25,538 bases of DNA from Tepidimonas sp. UBA997 (GCA_002291945.1 DBAZ01000086.1:1-25538), one strand, 5' to 3'. Shown: positions 6,762 through 14,404, counted from the stretch's first letter. Numbers and translations: made by a program. The notes: generated by a model from the letters alone, not told the origin.

Positions 6762-7726
6762 CAAAAATATCCTTCGCGCTTGCGTTTTTCCATCGAGGCG
6801 TCGCTGGTTTTGTCGTCCATGCGGGTGGCACCGCGCTCGCTCAAGTCGGTGGCCAGGGTCTCGATCACGATCTCGCCGGGCGTAGCGGCGGTGCTGGGCA
6901 CGGGGCAGGTGCAGGTGATGTCGCCCACGGTGCGAAAGCGCACGTCGCGCAGCACCACCTGTTCGCCATCCTTGGGCGGGGTGAGGGGCGTTACCGGCAC
7001 CAGCAAGCCCTTGCGCTCCACCACTTCGCGCTGGTGCGTGTAGTACAGGCTGGGCAGGGCGATGTTCTCGCGTTCGATGTACTGCCACACGTCCAGTTCG
7101 GTCCAGTTGGAGATGGGGAACACGCGGAAGTGCTCGCCGGGCTGCAGGCGGGTGTTGAAGAGCGCCCACAGTTCGGGACGCTGGGCCTTCGGAGCCCACT
7201 GGCCAAAGCTGTCGCGGTGCGAGAAGATGCGTTCCTTGGCACGGGCTTTTTCCTCGTCGCGCCGGGCACCGCCCATGAGCGCGTCGAAGCGACATTCCTC
7301 GATCGCCTCCAGCAGGGTGACGGACTGGTGCGCGTTACGGCTTTCACCGGGGTGGCTCAGGCGCACGGTGCCGCGAGCCATGGAGTCTTCCACGCGGCGC
7401 ACGATCAGTTCGGCACCCAGTTCCTGGGCGCGGAAGTCGCGGAAGTCGGTCACTTCGGGGAAATTGTGGCCAGTGTCGATCATCAGCAGCGGGAAGGGGA
7501 TGCGGCCCCCTCGGGACTTGTCCACGAAGGCCTTTTCAGCGCACTTGAGCATGACCAGCGAGTCCTTGCCGCCGGAAAACAGCAGGGCGGGGCGCTCGAA
7601 GGCGGCGGCGACCTCGCGCAGGATGAAGATGGTTTCTTCCTCCAGGGCGTCGAGGTGGGCGTTGGCGAGATGGTGGCTCATGGTCTGGTCTTGGGTGAGC
7701 AGGTCGTTGTCGATGCGGGCGTTCAT
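6761..7726 (-). CDS. cysD: Sulfate adenylyltransferase subunit 2 CysD
   Basis: The 321-residue catalytic subunit of ATP sulfurylase converts sulfate and ATP to APS with CysN. The PP-loop SGGKDS (residues 51-56) binds ATP, and the conserved LMIDTGHNFPEVTDFRD, GGARRDEEKARAKERIFS and FPISNWTELDVWQYI segments are present. The C-terminal MEKRKREGYF is the family ending. The ATG at 7726 overlaps the cysH stop as ATGA (7723-7726). An internal ATG (MSHHL, residue 16) is also possible, but the operon overlap favours the longer start. A much longer open frame continues into cysH on the same strand and is an artefact. Confidence 0.96.
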   Translation of the reverse strand: MNARIDNDLLTQDQTMSHHLANAHLDALEEETIFILREVAAAFERPALLFSGGKDSLVMLKCAEKAFVDKSRGGRIPFPLLMIDTGHNFPEVTDFRDFRAQELGAELIVRRVEDSMARGTVRLSHPGESRNAHQSVTLLEAIEECRFDALMGGARRDEEKARAKERIFSHRDSFGQWAPKAQRPELWALFNTRLQPGEHFRVFPISNWTELDVWQYIERENIALPSLYYTHQREVVERKGLLVPVTPLTPPKDGEQVVLRDVRFRTVGDITCTCPVPSTAATPGEIVIETLATDLSERGATRMDDKTSDASMEKRKREGYF

Positions 7727-8529
7727 GCGGCCTCCGGTTTCTTGACGTGCAGGCCGCATTCCTTGGTGGTATCGTCCTCCCACCACCAGCGGCCAGCGCG
7801 GAAGTCCTCGCCCAGGCTGATGGCCCGCGTACACGGTGCGCAGCCGATGCTGGGGTAGAACTGGTCGTGCAACGGGTTGTAGTCCACGTCGCGCGTGGCG
7901 ATGTAGTGCCACACGTCGCCCCAGGTCCAGTGGGCCAGGGGGTTGAATTGGGTCAGGTTTTTGGTGGTCACTTCAGACGTGTCGATCAGCGGCACGTCGG
8001 CGCGGGCATGGGACTGTTGGCGGCGCAGGCCAGTGATCCAGGCTCTGTACCCCTGCAGGGCGCGTGCCAGTGGTTCGGTTTTGCGGATGCCGCAACAAGC
8101 CTTGCGCAAATCGATGCTGCGAAACATGGCGTCGGGCCCTTCGCGCTCGACAAATTGGGCCACTGCTTTTGGCTCGGGGCGATAGACGCTGAGCGGGGCG
8201 CGGGATTTGGCTCCGGTACGCTCCAGCAGGGCGAGCGTTTCGGGGTGCAGGGCGCCGGTGTCCAGAACGAACACCGCAATGTCCAGCGCCAGCGCGTCGA
8301 TCAAATGGGTGATGACCACGTCTTCCGCCCCCAGGCTGGAAGCTTGAGTGACGGGCTGGAATGCGGCAGCCTGACGAAGCAGCGCTTGGGCTTCGGCGAG
8401 TTTCGCGTCGAATCCGGCAGACGGGCTGGCGTGCCGTTGGGTGGCGGGCAGCGACAGGGGCGTGAAGGCCGAAACGGCCGAGCGGTCGGATACCTTGTCG
8501 CTCATAGCAGCTTTGATGGCAGCTTTCAT
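7723..8529 (-). CDS. cysH: Assimilatory APS reductase CysH ([4Fe-4S] type)
   Basis: This enzyme reduces adenylyl sulfate to sulfite with thioredoxin. Using the 8529 start (268 residues), a Cys-Cys pair at C145-C146 (KACCGIRK) and a CxxC at C230/C233 (IGCAPC) supply the four ligands of the [4Fe-4S] cluster found in APS-type reductases. The catalytic cysteine lies in KECGLH (C258). The substrate loop SSLGAEDVV (64-72) is also present. The FeS ligands indicate APS rather than PAPS as substrate, in agreement with the absence of cysC. The start is uncertain: ATGs at 8529 and 8505 both lie in or next to a 12-base tandem repeat, and neither has a good Shine-Dalgarno. The MSDKVSD start at 8505 is the conservative choice. 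Confidence 0.94.
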   Translation of the reverse strand: MKAAIKAAMSDKVSDRSAVSAFTPLSLPATQRHASPSAGFDAKLAEAQALLRQAAAFQPVTQASSLGAEDVVITHLIDALALDIAVFVLDTGALHPETLALLERTGAKSRAPLSVYRPEPKAVAQFVEREGPDAMFRSIDLRKACCGIRKTEPLARALQGYRAWITGLRRQQSHARADVPLIDTSEVTTKNLTQFNPLAHWTWGDVWHYIATRDVDYNPLHDQFYPSIGCAPCTRAISLGEDFRAGRWWWEDDTTKECGLHVKKPEAA

Positions 8530-8553
8530 GGCAGCTTTCGTGGCAGCTTTCGT
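8506..8553. repeat. Four 12-base tandem repeats at the cysH start
   Basis: Four units of GGCAGCTTTCAT-like sequence run head to tail on the plus strand: 8506-8517 (AGCAGCTTTGAT), 8518-8529 (GGCAGCTTTCAT), then two identical copies GGCAGCTTTCGT (8530-8541, 8542-8553). Read in the cysH frame they encode KAAx units, and one copy supplies the upstream ATG at 8529. Because the unit is a multiple of three, a change of copy number would keep frame but could add or remove start codons or alter leader length. Confidence 0.9.
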
Positions 8554-8560
8554 GAATCAC

Positions 8561-8992
8561 TCACCCGGCTCGGGCGAAGCGTGGGCGCGGCTGTGCCAGA
8601 TCGCCTTGATAGTAGCCGCTGAAGTGGCGCAGCAAGCGTTGGCCGTGGGCGAGGTCCTGGCCCTCGCGCAGCACAGCTTCGCTGAAGCCGCAGCGCTGCA
8701 TTTGCACCAGTTGGTCGATCAGCACGTCGCCGGTGGCGCGGATGGCCCCCTTGAAGCCCTGACGCTTACGCAGCAGCACCGCCTGGCTGAAGGCGCGACC
8801 GTCGGTGAACTTGGGAAAATGCAGGTCGATGCGCTGCACGCCGTGTAGCGACAGGGTCAGCACGTCGGCGGTATTGCCCACCGCGAGCACGCCTTCGGTG
8901 CAGGTGGGGCTTGGGTCAGAGGTGAGCAATTGCATGGTGTAACCCAAGGTTGCAGGTATTGGGGTGGGGGCTTTGGGTGCCGTGTGGGCCAT
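8561..8992 (-). CDS. DUF934 family protein of the sulfite reduction operon
   Basis: This 143-residue soluble protein resembles the DUF934 family, which is often encoded between cysI and cysH in proteobacteria. Recognisable stretches are RIDLHFPKFTDGRAFSQA, LRKRQGFKGAIRATGDVL and the C-terminal HFSGYYQGDLAQPRPRFAR, which suggest a compact alpha/beta fold. There is no signal peptide or membrane segment. The ATG at 8992 lies 9 bases after the cysI stop, and cysH follows about 31 bases downstream. The biochemical role is not established. Conserved linkage suggests an accessory role in sulfite or nitrite reductase activity or assembly, which is inference only. Confidence 0.85.
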   Translation of the reverse strand: MAHTAPKAPTPIPATLGYTMQLLTSDPSPTCTEGVLAVGNTADVLTLSLHGVQRIDLHFPKFTDGRAFSQAVLLRKRQGFKGAIRATGDVLIDQLVQMQRCGFSEAVLREGQDLAHGQRLLRHFSGYYQGDLAQPRPRFARAG

Positions 8993-9001
8993 ACGCTGTA
9001 C

Positions 9002-10846
9002 TCATGCTCCCACGGTTTCTTCACCTGCCGGGGTTCTTGCCGGGGCTGTCGCCGTGGTCACGCGCACCGCGTTGGCTGCGCACTTGAACGGCTCGTGGCC
9101 CACCCGTTTGAGCGTGTCGATGAAGCGCTCGCCTTCCTGTCGCTGGGTGCGGTAGGTGTCGATCACTGCTTCCACCGCCTCGGTGATCTCATGGGCCGAG
9201 AATGATGGCCCCACCACCTTGCCCGCGCCGGGTATGCCGCTCAGGGCCGAACCGTCAGAGCCAGCCAAGGTGAGCTGGTACCACTCCTGTCCGTCTTTGT
9301 CCACCCCCAGTATGCCGATGTGGCCGCTGTGGTGGTGGCCGCAACTGTTGATGCATCCGCTGATGTGCAGGTCGATGGCACCCAGGTCATGCAGTTCATC
9401 CAGGTCCTGGTAGCGGGCGCTGATGGCTTCGGCCACAGTGAGCGAGCGTGCGTTGGCCAGGTCGCAAAAGTCGCCCCCTGGGCAGGCAATCATGTCGGTC
9501 AGCAAACCGATGTGGGGCCGGGCCAGGCCCAGCCGTCGTGCTTCACGCCACAATTCGGGCAGCGCGTCGCAGCGCACCCAGGGCAGCACCAGGTTCTGGT
9601 CGTGCGTCACGCGCACTTCACCGGCGCTGTACCGTTCGGCCAATTCGGCCACCGCATCCAACTGGTCAGCGCAGGCATCCCCGGGGGCCTGCCCCAGGCG
9701 CTTGAACGACAGCGTCACTGCACGCAAGTCTGGGTTTTTGTGCGCTTGTACATTCTGCTGAATCCAGCGACCGAATTCCACGTCATCGTCTGCGGCGGCA
9801 CGCAGGATGCGAGCGACCTTTTCGTCGGCGCAGTGGGCCGATGCGCTGGGCGGCGGCGGGGCAAAAAAAGCGCTCACGCGCTCCCGTTCGGCGGCGCTGA
9901 TGGTGTGCGGTCCGCCGTCCTGCTCCACGATGCGGCGGTACTCGGCCTCCACCTCGTCGATGTAGCGCTGGCCCTCGGCCTTGACCAGTATTTTGATGCG
10001 TGCCTTGTAGATGTTGTCGCGCCGGCCCCAGGCGTTGTAGATGCGTACCAGGGCCTCGAGATAGTTGAGGATCTGGTCGTCCGGCAGGAATTCACGCATC
10101 ACGATAGCGATGGTGGGGGTGCGGCCCATACCGCCACCGACCAACACCCTGAAGCCGAGCTGGCCCGCTTCGTTGCGCACCAGATGCAGGCCCACGTCGT
10201 GCCAGTAGGTGGCGGCTCGGTCTTCTTTCGCGCCCACGATGGCGATCTTGAACTTTCGGGGCAGGAAGGCGAATTCAGGATGCAGCGTACTCCACTGGCG
10301 CAGGATTTCAGCGTAGGGCCGGGGGTCGGCCCATTCGTCCACCGCGATGCCGGCCCGCTCGTCGGTGGTGATGTTGCGGATGCAGTTGCCACTGGTCTGA
10401 ATACCGTGCAGGTCGGCACTGGCCAGCAGGTCCATGACATCGGCGGCGCGGTGCAGTGGAATCCAGTTGTACTGGACGTTCTGGCGCGTGGTGAAGTGGG
10501 CGTAGCCTGTGGGCAGTCGGCTGGCAATGGTCTTGCCATCGCGCAACTGGATGCTGCCGAGCTTGTTTTGCGCCGCGACCGCACCCTGAAACACCGCGTG
10601 GCTGGGTTGGTCATACTCGCGGGCAATGTGCGCCAGCACGCGCACCTGACGGCTGGAGAGCTCCCCATACGGCACGGCCACACGCAGCATGGGGGCATGG
10701 CGCTGGATGTACCAGCCGTTCTGCAAGCGCAGCGGTTTGAAGGCTTCAGCGTCCAGGGTGCCGGCCTGGAAGCGTTCGAACTGGTCGCGGAACTGGGCGG
10801 CTCGCTCACGCAGGAACTGACGGTCAAACGCGGAATAGGAATACAT
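9002..10846 (-). CDS. cysI: Siroheme [4Fe-4S] sulfite reductase, hemoprotein (CysI-like)
   Basis: This 614-residue cytosolic enzyme reduces sulfite to sulfide with six electrons. It has the duplicated nitrite/sulfite reductase layout, with ferredoxin-like half domains (GYAHFTTRQNVQYNWI about residues 114-129; VRVTHDQNLVLPWV about 411-424). The cluster and siroheme motif is ACPGGDFC (C455, C461) with SGCINSCGHH (C498, C502), the expected C-x5-C plus C-x3-C. TSGNCIRN (151-158) is the first-half counterpart. The ATG at 10846 is preceded by TTGGAAT; the longer frame to 10906 adds non-conserved residues. It is the first gene of the cys operon. No cysJ flavoprotein is nearby, so ferredoxin is a likely donor. 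A nitrite reductase role is less likely because cysHDN follow. Confidence 0.93.
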   Translation of the reverse strand: MYSYSAFDRQFLRERAAQFRDQFERFQAGTLDAEAFKPLRLQNGWYIQRHAPMLRVAVPYGELSSRQVRVLAHIAREYDQPSHAVFQGAVAAQNKLGSIQLRDGKTIASRLPTGYAHFTTRQNVQYNWIPLHRAADVMDLLASADLHGIQTSGNCIRNITTDERAGIAVDEWADPRPYAEILRQWSTLHPEFAFLPRKFKIAIVGAKEDRAATYWHDVGLHLVRNEAGQLGFRVLVGGGMGRTPTIAIVMREFLPDDQILNYLEALVRIYNAWGRRDNIYKARIKILVKAEGQRYIDEVEAEYRRIVEQDGGPHTISAAERERVSAFFAPPPPSASAHCADEKVARILRAAADDDVEFGRWIQQNVQAHKNPDLRAVTLSFKRLGQAPGDACADQLDAVAELAERYSAGEVRVTHDQNLVLPWVRCDALPELWREARRLGLARPHIGLLTDMIACPGGDFCDLANARSLTVAEAISARYQDLDELHDLGAIDLHISGCINSCGHHHSGHIGILGVDKDGQEWYQLTLAGSDGSALSGIPGAGKVVGPSFSAHEITEAVEAVIDTYRTQRQEGERFIDTLKRVGHEPFKCAANAVRVTTATAPARTPAGEETVGA

Positions 10847-11051
10847 GCCGATTCCAATGGAGGATAGTGACGGAAGCGAGTGACTGTAAGGCCGGATGAC
10901 ATACATCCAAACGACTTTTTGGTCATGGATTCATGCGATTTCGATATAAAGAACTGATCCAGTGGGGCGGCGAGGTGATGTGCCGCAGACAAAACCCACA
11001 TGGTCGCGATCTGACTGAAAATGCGTACCATTTGCACCACAGCCCACTGGG
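10847..11051 (-). promoter_or_regulatory. Leader and presumed promoter region of the cys operon
   Basis: This 205-base gap lies between the end of tctA and cysI on the same strand. It contains an AT-rich stretch (about 10918-10955) with TTTATATCGAAATCGCATG on the minus strand, the most likely place for a CysB-type activator site and promoter. I cannot identify a convincing -35/-10 pair or an exact CysB motif. No terminator with a T run is visible after tctA. Confidence 0.35.
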
Positions 11052-12389
11052 CTACATCAGCATCAGGAAGCGACGGAAGTGGTCTTCGAACAAGGGCGCG
11101 AGCACGGCACCGAACACCACAGGGGCCAGGCTGAACCCGCCTTTTTTGAGCATCAGCCCGAGTGCGCCGAACCCGATCAGCAGCCACACATCAAACAGAG
11201 AGCGCTGGTGGGCATACACCCCGATCAGGCTGATCATCACGATGAGGGGCATCAGCACCTGCATCGGAATCTTGAGTATCCGCAGCCATAAGCCCACTAG
11301 CGGGACGTTGAGCACGAACAGCATCAGGTTGGCGCTCACAATGCCCCAGATCAGGTGCATAAACAAATCCGCATGCCGTTCGAACAAGGCCATGCCGGGC
11401 GGAATGCCGTGTAGCAGCAGGGCACCGAGCAGAATGGCCATGGCCGGGTTGGGTGGAATGCCCAGTCCGATCAGCGGGATCAAGCCGGTTTGCGCCGACG
11501 CATTGTTCGCCGCTTCGGGGCCGGCCACGCCGGCTACATGCCCCTGATTCCAGTCGTCGCACTGTCGGTTGAGGCGGCGTTCAATGGCTTGACTGCCCAT
11601 GGCGGCGAGCAGGGTGGTGCCGCCTGGCAGCATGCCGACCACGGCCCCTGTGGCAGCACCGCGGGCCGCTGGGGCGGCACTCTGTTGCCATTCTCCCAAG
11701 TGGGGCCGGAAGCGGCCCATCGGTGCCAGTGTGCTATTACCTTGGCGCTGACTCCAGTTGGCGAGCACTTCCCCGAGGCCGTACAAGCCCACGATCAGGG
11801 GCACCATGCCGATACCCTCCCGGAGTTCGGGAATGCCCAGCGTCATGCGGGGCATGCCACCCCCAAAGTCGGCACCCACCAGGCCGATCAGGGCACCCAG
11901 CATCAACATGCTGGCATTTCGCAAGGGGCCGCCGGGGGTAATGCCCACGACGGCCAGCGCAGCCAGCGCAATCAGCAGGCTGATGTGCAGCGGGCCCAGA
12001 ACTAGCGAAGCCTTGGCCAGGGAGGGGGTCAACCAGGCGATCAGCAGGGCGGTGGCCAGACCAGCCAGCAAGGAGGCTGCCGCTGCAATCACCAATGCCA
12101 CGCCGCCGCGTCCCGACAAAGCCATGCGATGCCCCTGTTCGGCCGTGACCACGCTGGAGCATTCGCCAGGCAGGTTCAGCAAGATGGCGGATGTGGAGGA
12201 ACCGTACTGTGCGCCGAAGTAAATCGCACACAGCACGATCAGCGCCGATTCGGGTGGCCAGGTGAAGGTGATCGGCAGCAGCAGGGCCATGGTGGCCGCA
12301 GGCCCGATGCCTGGAAGCAAGCCGATCAGCGTGCCGAGGGTAGCCCCGAAAGCGGCTGGCAAGAGCAGGGAAAAAAGGATGTCGGTCAT
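11052..12389 (-). CDS. tctA: Tripartite tricarboxylate transporter, large membrane subunit TctA
   Basis: The 445-residue polytopic inner-membrane protein forms the transport pore of a TTT-family secondary transporter. Family hallmarks are GTLIGLLPGIGPAATMALLLPITF (about residues 18-41), IYFGAQYGSSTSAILLNLPGE (57-77), the repeat VGMLPGGTTLLAAMGSQAIERR, and AGPEAANNASAQTGLIPLIGLGIPPNPAMAILLGAL. About ten or more hydrophobic segments are apparent. It is shorter than the roughly 500 residues common in the family, ending soon after FEDHFRRFLMLM, so the usual C-terminal tail is missing; all core motifs are kept. The ATG overlaps the tctB stop as ATGA (12386-12389). Substrate is unknown; citrate or another carboxylate is typical. 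A Fur-box-like site precedes the tctBA unit. Confidence 0.93.
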   Translation of the reverse strand: MTDILFSLLLPAAFGATLGTLIGLLPGIGPAATMALLLPITFTWPPESALIVLCAIYFGAQYGSSTSAILLNLPGECSSVVTAEQGHRMALSGRGGVALVIAAAASLLAGLATALLIAWLTPSLAKASLVLGPLHISLLIALAALAVVGITPGGPLRNASMLMLGALIGLVGADFGGGMPRMTLGIPELREGIGMVPLIVGLYGLGEVLANWSQRQGNSTLAPMGRFRPHLGEWQQSAAPAARGAATGAVVGMLPGGTTLLAAMGSQAIERRLNRQCDDWNQGHVAGVAGPEAANNASAQTGLIPLIGLGIPPNPAMAILLGALLLHGIPPGMALFERHADLFMHLIWGIVSANLMLFVLNVPLVGLWLRILKIPMQVLMPLIVMISLIGVYAHQRSLFDVWLLIGFGALGLMLKKGGFSLAPVVFGAVLAPLFEDHFRRFLMLM

Positions 12390-12850
12390 GCGCCGCCCCA
12401 AGGCAGGGGTACACCCAAGCCCAGCATGAACAGCAGATGCAGACCGGCGGCAATGCTGCAGCCGATGAGCAGCGCCTTGACCCAACTGCCCGAAGTGATG
12501 CGAGCCACCCCGATGCCGCAGGCACTCAGCGCGACCACGGTACCCAGTTCAGTGAGCAGCAAAGGGAATAGGGGCAGCACGGCCAGAATTTTCCAGCCAG
12601 CCGAAGGCGCGGTACGGTGGCTGCAAGCATCGGGCTTGCGCAAGCACAGAACCACGCCGCTGACTGCCAGCGCGAAGGCCAGCAACAGCGGAAATGCGCC
12701 GGGGCCGATGGTGCCTCGATGAACGACGGGCAACCCATGTGCCATAAGGCCAGCCGCTACAGCCAGCGCGACGAGGATCAGCCCACAGGCCTTTGTGTAA
12801 AGAGCCGCAAGGTCTTTGGGGCTGTCTGTGGAGGAGGGCAGGGTTGACAT
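12386..12850 (-). CDS. tctB: Tripartite tricarboxylate transporter, small membrane subunit TctB
   Basis: This 154-residue protein has four predicted hydrophobic segments (around ACGLILVALAVAAGLMAHG, FPLLLAFALAVSGVVLCL, ILAVLPLFPLLLTELGTVV and LLIGCSIAAGLHLLFMLGLG), and GTIGPGAFPLLLA is the recognisable TctB motif. It pairs with TctA in the inner membrane. The ATG at 12850 is the first in frame and lies 15 bases from a Fur-box-like sequence. The gene is divergent from tctC across a 74-base gap, so the three transporter genes can share one operator. Sequence conservation in this family is low; assignment rests on topology, motif and overlap with tctA. Confidence 0.9.
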   Translation of the reverse strand: MSTLPSSTDSPKDLAALYTKACGLILVALAVAAGLMAHGLPVVHRGTIGPGAFPLLLAFALAVSGVVLCLRKPDACSHRTAPSAGWKILAVLPLFPLLLTELGTVVALSACGIGVARITSGSWVKALLIGCSIAAGLHLLFMLGLGVPLPWGGA

Positions 12851-12865
12851 GAGTAAATGGCATCA

Positions 12866-12884
12866 AATAAAAACGATTCGCATT
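12866..12884. promoter_or_regulatory. Fur-box-like operator between tctB and tctC
   Basis: The 19-base sequence reads AATGCGAATCGTTTTTATT on the minus strand. It follows the pattern of proteobacterial Fur boxes and closely resembles two other sites in the window (14366-14384 and 23884-23902). It lies 15 bases before tctB and about 40 bases before tctC, a position able to control both directions. This is a motif match by eye with no binding evidence. Confidence 0.6.
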
Positions 12885-12924
12885 ATGGTTTAGAATCAAG
12901 GTCTCGATATTGTAGGAGTTGTTC

Positions 12925-13911
12925 ATGGTTTCCAATCGATTCGTTACCCGCAGAGTCTGGGTGTCCGCTGCAGCGGCCACTGCCTTGTCAGCTTGGGCCG
13001 TGCCGCCCGTGTGGGCGAGCGCTTGGCCTACGCAGCCCGTTCGTCTGGTGGTGGCTTCGTCCGCCGGTGGGAATGCCGATGTGGTCACCCGTTTGCTGGC
13101 CCCGGAAATCGAAAGGCGACTGGGTCAGCCCGTGGTGGTCGAGAATATGCCGGCCGCGTCGGGGATGCAGGGCACCGAAGCGGTGGCCAACGCCACCAAT
13201 GGCCATACCTTTTTAGTGGGAACGGCTTCGCAACTGGTGTTCAACTTGGCTTTGTTCGACCCCATGCCTTTTGACCTGGTCGGGTCCTTGCGGGGGGCGG
13301 CCATGATCAACAAGGTTCCACTGGTGTTGCTGGTCAACAACGACAATCCGGCCCATTCCATGCGTGCATACGTGGAAGCCTTGAAGGCTAGGCCGGGGCA
13401 ACTGGCTTATGGATCCGGCCCTTCCGGCACCACCACCCATATCACGGGCCTGCTCTGGGCCAGAACCGTGGGTGTGAATGTGCGACATGTGCCTTTCCGT
13501 GCTGGCTCCGAAGGGCTGCGTGAACTGCAGGCGGGCCGTTTGTCGCATCAATTCGATGTCGCAGTGACTGCGATTGCGCAAGTGCAATCGCGTGCATTGA
13601 AGCCATTGGCCGTGACCGGCAAGCAGCGCCTGAGTGCCTTGCCCGATGTACCCACGGTGGCCGAACTGGGTTATCCAGACTTCACCGGCTACACCTGGAA
13701 CTCGATCGCTGCGCCACGCAACACCCCCGACGCGGTGGTGCTGCGCATGAACCAAGTCATTGCCGACGTGCTGCAGGTACCCGATATCCGCCAGCGTCTG
13801 GAGGGTTTTGGGTCAGAATTCAGCCAAGCCATGACGCCGGCACAGGTGGACGCCTTCTATGCCGAGGAACGCCGCGTCTGGATCCCCTTGGTCCGGGAGG
13901 CCAGTCGCTGA
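12925..13911 (+). CDS. tctC: TctC/Bug-family periplasmic solute-binding protein
   Basis: The 328-residue protein has a Sec signal peptide: RR at residues 9-10, a hydrophobic stretch 11-30 and a probable cleavage after ASA at about residue 33. The mature start WPTQPVRLVVASSAGGNADVVTR is typical of tripartite tricarboxylate receptors, as are the ligand-loop region GSGPSGTTTHITG and the later FRAGSEGLRELQAG, LPDVPTVAELGYPDF and WNSIAAPRNTP segments. TAGGAG at 12913-12918 is a good Shine-Dalgarno for the ATG at 12925 and decides against the upstream TTG at 12919. Bug proteins bind carboxylates, nicotinate, amino acids and other solutes, so the ligand cannot be named. Here it is the cognate receptor of the divergent TctBA. 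Confidence 0.92.
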   Translation: MVSNRFVTRRVWVSAAAATALSAWAVPPVWASAWPTQPVRLVVASSAGGNADVVTRLLAPEIERRLGQPVVVENMPAASGMQGTEAVANATNGHTFLVGTASQLVFNLALFDPMPFDLVGSLRGAAMINKVPLVLLVNNDNPAHSMRAYVEALKARPGQLAYGSGPSGTTTHITGLLWARTVGVNVRHVPFRAGSEGLRELQAGRLSHQFDVAVTAIAQVQSRALKPLAVTGKQRLSALPDVPTVAELGYPDFTGYTWNSIAAPRNTPDAVVLRMNQVIADVLQVPDIRQRLEGFGSEFSQAMTPAQVDAFYAEERRVWIPLVREASR

Positions 13912-13916
13912 CGTCC

Positions 13917-13944
13917 GCAACACGCGCTCAGCAACACGCGCTCA
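13917..13944. repeat. Two exact 14-base tandem copies between tctC and fur
   Basis: GCAACACGCGCTCA occurs twice head to tail (13917-13930, 13931-13944). The second copy ends in the fur stop codon, and CTCAGGCTGAG (13941-13951) gives a small dyad. It separates convergent tctC and fur. No T run follows, so I do not call a terminator. Confidence 0.7.
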
Positions 13945-14346
13945 GGCTGAGTCTGGGGCTTGCGGTGTGTGTTTGGGTCTGGCATAGGCCGTGATCGCAA
14001 AACCCGTGAGATCCCAGCCTTGCTGCTCGGCGAGTTGCACCAGTTCGTCTTTGAGGGCATGGGGCAATGCAAACTCGGCGACTTGCCCATTAGAGCAGAC
14101 CAGATGCCCGTGCTCTGTGACCCCTTCCAAGGGCAGCTCAAAGACGTGGCGACCATGCCCCAGATCGCTGCGCTGCAGGATGCCTGCTTGCTCAAATTGG
14201 GCCAGCACCTTGTACACCGTTGCCAGACCGAGCGGCTGCTGCCTCTCGAGCAGTTGCCGGTAAACCTCGTCCGCAGTCAGGTGACGGACTGGGCTGGTTT
14301 TGAACACATCGAGGACTTGCAGACGGGGAGGCGTGCGTCGCAGCAT
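13942..14346 (-). CDS. Fur-family metalloregulator (single-cysteine paralogue)
   Basis: The 134-residue protein has the Fur winged helix: LTADEVYRQLL (residues 23-33), recognition region LATVYKVLAQFEQAGIL (41-57) and wing HGRHVFELP (64-72). Metal-site residues include H22, E78, H79, H81 and further His/Glu. The usual structural-zinc CxxC is reduced to a single cysteine (HLVCSNGQVAEF, C84), and no C-terminal Cys pair exists. The ATG at 14346 is the conserved start; the open frame continues through the ahpC antisense and is not coding. A Fur box overlaps its own promoter, which implies autoregulation. It is divergent from ahpC. It may be the main Fur or a peroxide- or iron-responsive second copy. 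PerR is possible given the neighbour, but I cannot distinguish these from sequence alone. Confidence 0.88.
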   Translation of the reverse strand: MLRRTPPRLQVLDVFKTSPVRHLTADEVYRQLLERQQPLGLATVYKVLAQFEQAGILQRSDLGHGRHVFELPLEGVTEHGHLVCSNGQVAEFALPHALKDELVQLAEQQGWDLTGFAITAYARPKHTPQAPDSA

Positions 14347-14365
14347 AAAAAGTGAGGTTAAACAA

Positions 14366-14384
14366 AACGAGAATGAATTGTATT
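14366..14384. promoter_or_regulatory. Fur-box-like operator on the fur promoter
   Basis: The minus strand reads AATACAATTCATTCTCGTT, matching the Fur-box pattern and similar to the sites at 12866-12884 and 23884-23902. It overlaps the -10 element of the predicted fur promoter, a position suited to autorepression. Confidence 0.55.
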
Positions 14385-14404
14385 CGTATGCTGTGGCGCA
14401 ACAA
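14377..14404 (-). promoter_or_regulatory. Predicted fur promoter
   Basis: On the minus strand, TTGTTG (14399-14404) and TACAAT (14377-14382) are 16 bases apart, about 30 bases before the fur ATG. TACAAT matches the -10 consensus at five of six positions. Confidence 0.45.

Noticed and set aside
9320..10867. A 515-codon plus-strand open frame opposite cysI
   Set aside because: It is the antisense shadow of the cysI coding sequence; no motif and no ribosome binding site support it.
11042..11054. Palindrome AGCCCACTGGGCT at the end of tctA as a terminator
   Set aside because: Six-base arms around a single base leave no loop, and no T run follows.
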